DNA of 6,840 nt from Candidatus Rokubacteria bacterium RIFCSPLOWO2_02_FULL_72_37 (GTDB taxonomy: Bacteria > Methylomirabilota > Methylomirabilia > Rokubacteriales > CSP1-6), in assembly GCA_001790315.1 (NCBI GenBank), contig MGCE01000068.1:1-6840 (forward strand), given 5' to 3'. Under the pieces are notes generated by a model. That model saw only the letters and a program-made list of their open reading frames with translations. It had not been told where the DNA came from and made no database searches. The position numbers and the translations under genes were made by a program. Positions 1 through 6,075 of the stretch are shown here, one piece after another; the first letter of the stretch is position 1, and each line of letters begins with the position of its first letter.

Positions 1-702
1 GAGCGCGAGGCCCGTCGCGACGGGCGCCGCGAACTCGGACGCGAACCCGTAGTGCGCCCGGTAGGCGTCGAGGAAGTAGGTGAGCGGGATCGCCCGCGCG
101 ACGACCGCCACCGGCTCGGGCAGCACCGAGACCGGATAGTAGATGCCGGCGAGCACCAGGACGAGGTTCACGCTCGCCCACGCGAACGCCTCGGCGCGGT
201 TGCCGAAGAGGGTGATGAGCGCGCAGACCGCGACGCCGACCACCCAGGCGTTCAGGAAGCAGCCCAGGAGAAACGCGCCCAGCGCGAGCCACCCCGGCCG
301 GAGCACGTCGAAGCCGAAGGCCCACCAGCCGAGGAGCGCCAGGAGCGCGAAGATCGCACTCCCGCGCACGATCCCGACCAGCCACGAGCCCAGCGTGAGA
401 TGCCGGATGCCGATCGGCGCCATGAACTGGTGCTTCATGGACTTCGACCACACGTCGAGCAGGACCGCGTACGCGACCTCGAGCTGGCAGACGTTCACGA
501 CGGACAGCGCGATCGTCCCGACCAGCACGAACGACGCCTGTTCCGGGCTCAGGCGCAGGAAGCGGGTCATGAGGCCGATGGAGAGCACGCCCACGATCGG
601 CCAGAACAGCAGCTCGAAGAAGAAGAACACGTTGCGCGACGCCATGAGCGCGTTCCGCACCAGCACCGCCTCCACGGCGAGGAGCTCAGCGCGCCAGCTC
701 AA
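1..702 (-). CDS. ABC-2 type transporter permease, C-terminus cut by window edge
   Basis: This is the membrane subunit of an ABC-2 exporter; 234 residues are visible and the 3' end lies outside the window. A short amphipathic N-terminus is followed by about five hydrophobic segments, near residues 26-46, 58-82, 105-131, 138-166 and 173-195. The loop after the last one carries a motif typical of ABC-2 permeases: Y-Y-P at 188-190, then L-P-E-P at 194-197, a P-L-T-Y at 206-209 and Y-R at 214-215. I place the start at TTG 702 because a perfect AGGAGG sits 6 nt upstream; the first ATG, at residue 20, has no such site. The reading frame overlaps the ATPase gene by 17 bp, so the two subunits are probably translationally coupled and work as one transporter. 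The substrate (drug, polysaccharide or lipid) cannot be told. Family assignment is secure, function only at the level of export. Confidence 0.9.
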   Translation of the reverse strand, partial: MSWRAELLAVEAVLVRNALMASRNVFFFFELLFWPIVGVLSIGLMTRFLRLSPEQASFVLVGTIALSVVNVCQLEVAYAVLLDVWSKSMKHQFMAPIGIRHLTLGSWLVGIVRGSAIFALLALLGWWAFGFDVLRPGWLALGAFLLGCFLNAWVVGVAVCALITLFGNRAEAFAWASVNLVLVLAGIYYPVSVLPEPVAVVARAIPLTYFLDAYRAHYGFASEFAAPVATGLAL

Positions 703-1621
703 CGAAGACCTCCTCCAGCTCGGGTTCGCGAACCTGCACGTGCCGCACCACCACGCCCTCGGCGTGGAGCGCGCGCAGCAGCTCGGGCAGGCGCTTCTCG
801 GCCGCGTCCACCGTGCACTCCGTGAAGCCGCCCACCGTCACGCAGCGGAGCACGCCCGGCGCCTCGGCCAGCCACGGCACGTCCGCCGGGTCGAGCCGCA
901 GCGCGATGACTTCTCCCAGACCGATCTGGCGCTTGAGCTCGCCGGAGGTCCCGCGCGCGAGGATCCGCCCCTCCTTGATGAACGCGATCTCGTCGCAGAG
1001 CTCCTCGGCCTCGCGCATGTTGTGGGTCGTCAGCACGATCGTCATCGCACGCTCGCGCCGAAGCTCGGCGATGTGTTGCCGCACGCGCACCGACACGTCC
1101 GGGTCGAGGCCGAGCGTCGGCTCGTCGAGGAACAGGAGCTCCGGGTCGTTGACGAGCGACTTCGCGAGCGCGACGCGCTGCTTGAGCCCCGTGGACAGCT
1201 CGCTGTACGGCACGCGCCGGTGCGGCCCGAGCTCGGCGAGCTCGATCAGCTCGTCGATCCGCCGCCTGAGCGGCGCGCCCGCGAGGCCGTAGAGGCGTCC
1301 GTAGAAGGCGAGGATCTCACCGACGCGCAGGCTCCAGAGGAACGAGGGGCGGCCGCTCGCCATGTTGAGGCGGCGGCGCAGCGCTCCCGCCTCCCGCACC
1401 ACGTCGTGGCCGAGCACGCACACGCTCCCGCCGTCGGGAGTGAGCAGCGTCGCCAGGATGGACAGGAACGTCGTCTTGCCGGCGCCGTTCGGCCCCAGCA
1501 GACCGAAGATCGCGCCGCGCGGGACCGCGAGCGAGACGCCCCGCAAGGCCGGCGTCTCGCGACGACGGAGCCAGCCCGAGCGGAACGTCTTCGTGACGTC
1601 GCGCGCGTCGATCGCGAGCAT
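686..1621 (-). CDS. ABC transporter ATP-binding protein (ABC-2 exporter type)
   Basis: This is the cytoplasmic ATPase that powers the adjacent permease; 311 residues from ATG 1621. Walker A is GPNGAGKT at 43-50. The signature is the variant LSTGLKQR at 142-149, Walker B is ELLFLDEP at 161-168, the D-loop has G-L-D at 171-173 and the switch histidine is H200. A C-terminal extension of about 90 residues after the ATPase core is usual in this drug/polysaccharide exporter branch. The Q-loop region (about 85-96) has no glutamine at the expected place and reads S-G-R-P-S-F-L-W, a pattern I associate with some ABC-2 ATPases. An upstream in-frame ATG at 1639 would add six residues, but it uses A-ending codons (GTA, TCA) rare here, and the family normally starts close to the D-V-T-K-T-F strand. 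No ribosome binding site precedes either start. The substrate is unknown. Confidence 0.95.
   Translation of the reverse strand: MLAIDARDVTKTFRSGWLRRRETPALRGVSLAVPRGAIFGLLGPNGAGKTTFLSILATLLTPDGGSVCVLGHDVVREAGALRRRLNMASGRPSFLWSLRVGEILAFYGRLYGLAGAPLRRRIDELIELAELGPHRRVPYSELSTGLKQRVALAKSLVNDPELLFLDEPTLGLDPDVSVRVRQHIAELRRERAMTIVLTTHNMREAEELCDEIAFIKEGRILARGTSGELKRQIGLGEVIALRLDPADVPWLAEAPGVLRCVTVGGFTECTVDAAEKRLPELLRALHAEGVVVRHVQVREPELEEVFVELAR
709..714 (-). promoter_or_regulatory. Shine-Dalgarno site of the ABC permease (AGGAGG)
   Basis: The minus strand reads AGGAGG, then 6 nt, then TTG (700-702). The site lies inside the last codons of the ATPase gene. It is the strongest ribosome binding site seen in the window and decides in favour of the unusual TTG start. 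Confidence 0.8.
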
Positions 1622-1629
1622 ACCGGTGA

Positions 1630-1635
1630 ATGATA
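1630..1635 (-). promoter_or_regulatory. Putative -10 element for the ABC exporter operon (leaderless)
   Basis: The minus strand reads TATCAT (4 of 6 to TATAAT, fits TANNNT), ending 8 nt before ATG 1621. Transcription would begin at or next to the start codon, which agrees with the lack of a Shine-Dalgarno sequence. I see no -35 match; that region would lie inside the first codons of the Rieske gene. Predicted by eye only. Confidence 0.4.
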
Positions 1636-1639
1636 CCAT
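1634..1639 (+). promoter_or_regulatory. Putative -10 element for the Rieske gene (leaderless)
   Basis: The plus strand reads TACCAT (4 of 6 to TATAAT, fits TANNNT), ending 7 nt before ATG 1647. It overlaps the opposing element by 2 bp within an almost palindromic 10-mer at 1630-1639 (ATGATACCAT). No -35 match is seen; that region would fall within the ATPase coding sequence. Confidence 0.38.
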
Positions 1640-1646
1640 CGGCGCG

Positions 1647-2015
1647 ATGCCGCCCTCCGACGAGTGGCGCTGCGCCGTCGCGGCCGTGCCGCCCGGTCAC
1701 ACTGCGACGTTCCGCCTCGACTGCGGCGGCCGCACGGTGAGCGGGTTCGTCGTCAACCACGACGCGCGCTACCGCGCGTACGTCAATCGCTGCCCGCACC
1801 GCGGCACCCCGCTCGACCTCTGGCCCAACGAGCTCCTCGCCGAGGACGGGCGCGCGCTCGTCTGCTCCACGCACGGCGCCCTCTTCGAGCCCGACACCGG
1901 GTTCTGCACGGCCGGTCCCTGCGCGGGCGACCGCCTGACGCCCCTGCCCCTGGTCGTCGACGGCGACACACTCGCGGTCTCCTGCCCTCAACGCCCGCCG
2001 CCGTCCGCGCGGTAG
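1647..2015 (+). CDS. Small Rieske-type [2Fe-2S] protein
   Basis: This is a 122-residue single-domain protein, probably a cytoplasmic electron carrier. The Rieske cluster ligands are visible as C49-P-H51-R-G and C73-S-T-H76-G, 21 residues between the two motifs, followed by A-L-F at 78-80. The cysteine that follows the first motif in high-potential (bc1-type) Rieske proteins is missing, so the disulfide is absent and this is the ferredoxin-like class. A further C87-x4-C92 pair lies in a G-P-C-A-G-D segment that I recognise from other small bacterial Rieske proteins. There is no signal peptide or membrane segment. ATG 1647 gives a normal N-terminus; no Shine-Dalgarno sequence precedes it. It is the only plus-strand gene here, divergent from the ABC exporter and overlapping the 3' end of the DUF2079 gene by 28 bp. 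No oxygenase or reductase partner is present, so the redox partner is unknown. Confidence 0.92.
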   Translation: MPPSDEWRCAVAAVPPGHTATFRLDCGGRTVSGFVVNHDARYRAYVNRCPHRGTPLDLWPNELLAEDGRALVCSTHGALFEPDTGFCTAGPCAGDRLTPLPLVVDGDTLAVSCPQRPPPSAR

Positions 2016-3529
2016 AGCATCCAGGCTCCTTCCCGCGCGACGAGCCGGTAGCCGTCGGGCGGCGCCGGGAGCTCCGACACGCGCTCGAGCACGTACTCGC
2101 TCCTCCCCACATTCGTCGGCGAGAGATAGATCTCCCGGCGGGTCGCGAGGTGCGCCACGATCCGGTCATTCGCGGTCACCGAGGCCCCGGGTGGCACGCG
2201 CGCCATCAGCGCGTAGGCCGCCCGTTGCTCGGGGCCGAGCCGCCAGCGGTCGACCATGAAGTCGTTGAACGTCCGCGCGGTCATCGCCACGCTCACGACG
2301 CAGGCGAGCGCGAGCACGCCGGCCGGGACCCGCGGTCGGCGCGTCGCCGCAAAGGCGCACAGCGCCGCGTAGCCCTCGACGGCGGCGAGGACCAGGAACG
2401 GCAGAACGAACGACTGGTACTGCGCCCGGTGGTTGACGAGGATCGGATCGAGGCTCAAGAGGTTCATGGCGAGCGTCGGGGTCACCGCGAGCAGCGCCCG
2501 CGGCGCCAGGAGCGGGAGGAAACCGAGCGGGGCCAGGAGCTTCACGAGATAGAACAGCTTCGCTGGCGCGAGACCCACCGCCAGCCAGCGCCACGGACGC
2601 ACCACCACGTTCGTCAGGATCTCGCCCGCCGACGAGCCCAGGTACGCCCAGCGGTGGAGGTGCGAGTACGGCGCGCCGCGCAGCGGCGGCATCAGCACCC
2701 GAAGGTCCACGAAGAGCACCACGAGGGCGGCGATGACGACGGCCGCGCCGAGCGCCCGGCGCCCCCGCGCCGCGGCGAGCCAGAGGCCGAAGCCCACGAC
2801 GGCGACCGCCGCATCCTCGCGACACGCGAGGGTCACGACCAGGGCCGCGGCGCACCACGCGGGCCGCCTCGCGTCGAACGCCCACGCGGCGGTCACGATC
2901 AGCGTGATTGCGAACGCCTGCGGGTGGATGTCCCGGATGTTGATGCCGTGGAGCGATGGATTCACGAGGAGGAGGAGGGCCAGAACGGCGGCCGCCGGGG
3001 CGCCGACGTGACGTCCGGCGAACGCGAACATCGCGATGCCGCCGGCGGCGAGGACCAGCGTCTGAGCCACGAGCAGGATCTCGGCGCCGGGCGCGACCCA
3101 CTGGAGCGGCGCCAGCAGGTAGAACACGGGCGAGAAGTGCTCGCCCCAGAAGCTGATCGGGTTCGGCGTCGTCGGCATGGTCGTCCGGGCCCCGTGCCCC
3201 ATCGCGAGGCTCCAGATCACCTGGACGTACTGGCCGAGGTCCAGCGCGTGCGTCCGGAGCGCCCAGTGCCGCGTGACCGCGACGAAGGACATCCCGAGGG
3301 CGTACGCGACGACACCGACGGCGACGGCCCGCGCCGGACGCACGGCCGGCAGCGGCCACGGTCGCACGAGCCAGCGCAGCCCCGCCACCCCCGCGAGCGC
3401 GACGACGACGTCCTCCACGCGCGTGAGCGACACGCCGGCCAGCGTGGCGCCACCCGTCGCCGTCTCCCACGCCGCGACGGCGACGAGCGCCGCCGTCAGC
3501 GCGTCGAGCCCGCGCAGGAGCGGCGTCAC
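1988..3529 (-). CDS. DUF2079 polytopic membrane protein, probable GT-C-like
   Basis: A 513-residue inner-membrane protein with roughly ten or more hydrophobic segments up to about residue 430, then a soluble C-terminal tail. It matches the DUF2079 pattern: an acidic first loop (D97-L-G-Q-Y), H131-F-S-P134 in a P-I-S-F-W-G-E-H-F-S-P stretch, I-H202-P203 before a helix, and R237-E238-D239 near a helix end. DUF2079 proteins resemble GT-C glycosyltransferases in topology and acidic loop, but the reaction is not known to me. The start is GTG 3529, which overlaps the GT2 stop codon as GTGA (4 nt) with no ribosome binding site, so translation is probably coupled. The same frame stays open further upstream, but there it is an arginine/glycine-rich shadow of the GT2 gene. 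It ends the three-gene cassette and likely uses the lipid-linked sugar made by the GT2 enzyme; this role is inferred. Confidence 0.88.
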   Translation of the reverse strand: MTPLLRGLDALTAALVAVAAWETATGGATLAGVSLTRVEDVVVALAGVAGLRWLVRPWPLPAVRPARAVAVGVVAYALGMSFVAVTRHWALRTHALDLGQYVQVIWSLAMGHGARTTMPTTPNPISFWGEHFSPVFYLLAPLQWVAPGAEILLVAQTLVLAAGGIAMFAFAGRHVGAPAAAVLALLLLVNPSLHGINIRDIHPQAFAITLIVTAAWAFDARRPAWCAAALVVTLACREDAAVAVVGFGLWLAAARGRRALGAAVVIAALVVLFVDLRVLMPPLRGAPYSHLHRWAYLGSSAGEILTNVVVRPWRWLAVGLAPAKLFYLVKLLAPLGFLPLLAPRALLAVTPTLAMNLLSLDPILVNHRAQYQSFVLPFLVLAAVEGYAALCAFAATRRPRVPAGVLALACVVSVAMTARTFNDFMVDRWRLGPEQRAAYALMARVPPGASVTANDRIVAHLATRREIYLSPTNVGRSEYVLERVSELPAPPDGYRLVAREGAWMLYRADGGGR

Positions 3530-4302
3530 GACAACCGCGTGTAGCGGGCCCGGAGGCTGTCGAACCGGCGCGAGCGACGCAGGCCGTGCCGGTGGAGCAG
3601 GTACCAGAAGCACACCGCGAGGATCCGAAGCCCGTACACGACCGAGGCCAGAAAGCCCGCCGACGACGCTTCCGGGAAGTACCGCGTCGGCACCGCGATC
3701 TCCGCGATCCTGAAGCGCGCGGCCACCACCTGCGCGATGATTTCCTGGTCGAAGACGAAGCTGTCCGAGTTGGCGCCGAAGTTGACCGTCTCCAGCACCT
3801 CGCGCCGGAAGGCCCGGTACCCCGTGTGGTACTCCGACAGGTGGAGCCCGAGCACGCGATTCTCGAGCGACGTCAGGAAGCGGTTGGCGACGTATTTCCA
3901 CCAGGGCATCCCCTGCCGGAGCGCCGAGCCCTCCTTCAGTCGCGAGCCCAGGACGACGTCGGCCTCGTCGCGGATCAGCGGTTCGATGATCTTCGGCACG
4001 AGCGTCGGATCGTACTGATAGTCGGGGTGGACCATCACCACCACGTCCGCACCGGCCCGCAGCGCCTCGGCATAGCAGGTTTTCTGGTTCGCCCCGTACC
4101 CGTAGTTGCGGTTGTGCACGAAGATCTCGAGACCCAGCTGGCGGGCCACGTCCAGGGTCGCGTCGGTCGAGCCGTCGTCGACCAGGATCACGAGGTTCAC
4201 CGCGTCCTTCGGCAGCTCTTCGTAGGTCATGCGGAGCGTGCGGCCCGCGTTGTACGCCGGCATCACCACCACGACCTTCGGTCCGTGCGCGCCGGGGTCC
4301 AC
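3526..4302 (-). CDS. Family 2 glycosyltransferase, polyprenyl-phosphate sugar synthase-like
   Basis: A 258-residue enzyme of the dolichyl-phosphate mannose/glucose synthase-like GT2 group, expected to move a sugar from a nucleotide donor to polyprenyl phosphate at the cytoplasmic membrane face. Visible motifs are K-V-V-V-V-M-P-A-Y-N at 9-18, V-D-D-G-S-T-D at 41-47, the H92-P-D94-Y-Q96-Y-D-P stretch in the place of the metal-binding D-x-D, G-S-R at 119-121, S-E-Y-H-T-G-Y-R-A-F at 156-165 and F-D-Q-E at 184-187. One hydrophobic stretch at about 215-236 precedes a basic tail, which suggests peripheral membrane attachment. I chose GTG 4302, one nucleotide after the stop codon of the upstream gene. 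GTG 4314 and GTG 4338 are also in frame, but they use T/A-ending codons (TCT, ACT, CGA) and lie in the coding frame of that gene. The sugar is not predictable. Confidence 0.93.
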   Translation of the reverse strand: MDPGAHGPKVVVVMPAYNAGRTLRMTYEELPKDAVNLVILVDDGSTDATLDVARQLGLEIFVHNRNYGYGANQKTCYAEALRAGADVVVMVHPDYQYDPTLVPKIIEPLIRDEADVVLGSRLKEGSALRQGMPWWKYVANRFLTSLENRVLGLHLSEYHTGYRAFRREVLETVNFGANSDSFVFDQEIIAQVVAARFRIAEIAVPTRYFPEASSAGFLASVVYGLRILAVCFWYLLHRHGLRRSRRFDSLRARYTRLS

Positions 4303-4303
4303 G

Positions 4304-6034
4304 TCAGTCGCCACGGTTCGAGTAGAGCCGGCGCCCACCGGCTTGCAGCAGCAGGTGGACGCGCTCGGGCGGCAGGGCCCGCACGACGCTCCGTCCCGGC
4401 CCGACGCCGGTCACGAGGAAGAGGCGGCCGCGACCCGCCCACGCCGCCTCGAGCCGCTGGGAGTCCCAGAACGCGTCCCGCGTGTCCGGGAACGTCGCGC
4501 CGAACGCGAGGTTCGACTGCAGCCCGTTGACGATCCGCACCGGCGCCGCCAGGTGCAGGAGCAGCGTCGCGCCGTTCTCGATCGGCCCCTCGTGAGCGAC
4601 CACGTCCCCCGAGGCCAGGCGTCGCGAGAGCGCTTCGGCGATCGGCGTGACCGAGCGGGTCCGCACGAATTGCGCCATCCCCTCCCCCGCCACGGCCGGC
4701 AGGAAGGCCATCGTCGTGGCGAGCGCGATGCCGATCCCGAGCGCGGCCGCGCGCTGCCAGACCGCGATCGCCATCGCCGTGGTCGCGATGCTCGTGATCA
4801 CGGCGCCCCGGAACAGGATGGGCAACCACGGACCGAGCGGAGACTGCACCCCCGGCTGTCCACGGGCGGCCTGGTTACGGGTGGCCACGTCGAGGCTGGC
4901 GAGCGCTTCGCCCGGGATGCGCACGACGCCCGCCCACACGAGCCAGAACGCCGCTGCCGCGGTCGCGAAGAGGACGAGCAGAGGCACCGTCAGCGTGCGG
5001 GGCCGGGGGGACCCCGGCGCCGCGTCGAGCGTCTCGTCCCACACACGCGCGACGAGCAGTGCGAGCGCCGGGAACGCCGGCAGCCCGTAGTGCGGCAGCT
5101 TGAACGGCGACACCGTGAAGAAGCCGACGACGAAGACCGCCCAGAGCCCGAGCAGCAGCCAGAGGCGGCCGGTCGCGTCCCCCCACGGCCGCCGGAACGC
5201 GCGCCGGACCGCCCAGGGCAGCGCGAGCGTCCACGGCAGGAAGGCCAGCAGCGTCACGACGAAGAATTCGACCGATCCGAGCGGCACGTCCTCGTCGGGA
5301 AACACGCGCTGGCGGATGAAGTTCAGCAGGTGGTTGTCCACGATCGTGTACCAGAGGAAGCCGTGGTTGCGCGCCTCGACCAGCAGGTACCACGGCAGCG
5401 CGATCCCCGCGGCGAGCGCCACGCCCCACCACGGCACCCACGGTGCGAGGGGCCGCTCGCGGGTGAGCCAGAAGAAGACGCCGACGACCAGGAGTGGACC
5501 GAGCGCGCCGAGCAGGTCCTTCGTCAGCGTCGCCAGACCCAGGCTCGCGTAGAAGAGCGCGAGGCCCCAGCGCCCGCGCCCCTGGTAGACCAGCACGAAG
5601 CCCGCGTACGCCAGGAGGATCCACAGGATGAACACCATGTCCGGCTTCACGATGCGGCCGTAGAGGAACATGCCGAGGTTGGCGGCGACCATGAGCCCGG
5701 CGAGCAGGCCGAGGCGGGGCCCGCCGAGCAGCATGCCGAGGCGAGCCGTCACCGCGGCGACACCGACGGCGGCGAGCGCGGACCAGAGTCGCGCCGCGAA
5801 CGGCGTCGATCCGGCGAGGTCGAAGGACGCGGCCATCAGCCAGTACAGCACGGGCGGCTTGTCGAAGTACCGGACCCCGTTCGCCCGCGGCGTCACGTGA
5901 TCGCCGGTGGCGAGCATCTCCCGCGCGACCTCGGCGTGGAATCCCTCCGGTGGGTCGATGAACGGGGCCGCGCCGAGCCCCACGAAGTACAGGCCCATGA
6001 CGACCAGGGCGACGCCGAGCGCGACTCCCCGCAC
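4304..6034 (-). CDS. ArnT/PMT-like membrane glycosyltransferase (GT39 type)
   Basis: A 576-residue polytopic protein of the dolichyl-phosphate-mannose mannosyltransferase / ArnT superfamily. These enzymes take a sugar from a polyprenyl-phosphate carrier and attach it to lipid A, glycan or protein on the outer face of the membrane. After the first helix (about 4-22) come D27 and E30, then A-R-E-M-L at 37-41 and F-D-K59-P-P-V-L-Y-W65, a hallmark of the family. Also visible are K130-P-D132-M, T-K172-D, and S-P-F-K-L-P-H-Y at 309-316. About twelve hydrophobic segments are followed by a soluble tail of roughly 140 residues. GTG 6034 is the earliest possible start, since an in-frame TAA lies 12 nt upstream; it leaves a proper N-terminal helix. 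No ribosome binding site is seen. It leads the cassette, with the GT2 start one nucleotide beyond its stop. The acceptor is unknown. Confidence 0.93.
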   Translation of the reverse strand: MRGVALGVALVVMGLYFVGLGAAPFIDPPEGFHAEVAREMLATGDHVTPRANGVRYFDKPPVLYWLMAASFDLAGSTPFAARLWSALAAVGVAAVTARLGMLLGGPRLGLLAGLMVAANLGMFLYGRIVKPDMVFILWILLAYAGFVLVYQGRGRWGLALFYASLGLATLTKDLLGALGPLLVVGVFFWLTRERPLAPWVPWWGVALAAGIALPWYLLVEARNHGFLWYTIVDNHLLNFIRQRVFPDEDVPLGSVEFFVVTLLAFLPWTLALPWAVRRAFRRPWGDATGRLWLLLGLWAVFVVGFFTVSPFKLPHYGLPAFPALALLVARVWDETLDAAPGSPRPRTLTVPLLVLFATAAAAFWLVWAGVVRIPGEALASLDVATRNQAARGQPGVQSPLGPWLPILFRGAVITSIATTAMAIAVWQRAAALGIGIALATTMAFLPAVAGEGMAQFVRTRSVTPIAEALSRRLASGDVVAHEGPIENGATLLLHLAAPVRIVNGLQSNLAFGATFPDTRDAFWDSQRLEAAWAGRGRLFLVTGVGPGRSVVRALPPERVHLLLQAGGRRLYSNRGD

Positions 6035-6042
6035 CGCAGACC

Positions 6043-6048
6043 GTTATC
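6043..6048 (-). promoter_or_regulatory. Putative -10 element for the glycosyltransferase cassette
   Basis: The minus strand reads GATAAC (4 of 6 to TATAAT) ending 8 nt before GTG 6034, in the 41-bp gap after the CinA-like gene. It is the only AT-rich patch in that gap. It does not fit TANNNT and no -35 is evident, so it is the weakest of the four candidates. Read-through from the CinA-like gene is an alternative. Confidence 0.28.
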
Positions 6049-6075
6049 CGGACGACCGGTCCACGCCGCTGCCTC

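Noticed and set aside
1622..1627. ACCGGT palindrome here and again at 6055-6060, near two promoters
   Set aside because: A 6-bp palindrome is expected often by chance in GC-rich DNA, and its distance from the two start codons differs (next to one, about 20 nt from the other), so I do not call an operator.
143..1633. A 496-codon plus-strand open frame over the ABC permease and ATPase
   Set aside because: It is antisense to an ATPase with complete Walker motifs, and its translation is repetitive Arg/Glu/His-rich sequence.
2000..2060. Possible bidirectional terminator between the Rieske and DUF2079 genes
   Set aside because: I found no stable stem followed by a T-run on either strand; the region is coding on both strands.
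1664..3544. A 626-codon plus-strand open frame over the DUF2079 and Rieske genes
   Set aside because: Same charge-biased low-complexity composition; it runs in a different frame from the Rieske gene and antisense to a well-supported membrane protein.
3530..3901. Upstream extension of the DUF2079 reading frame
   Set aside because: The extra 124 codons encode Arg/Gly-rich sequence with no helix pattern and overlap the conserved C-terminal half of the GT2 gene; GTG 3529 in a GTGA overlap is a better start.
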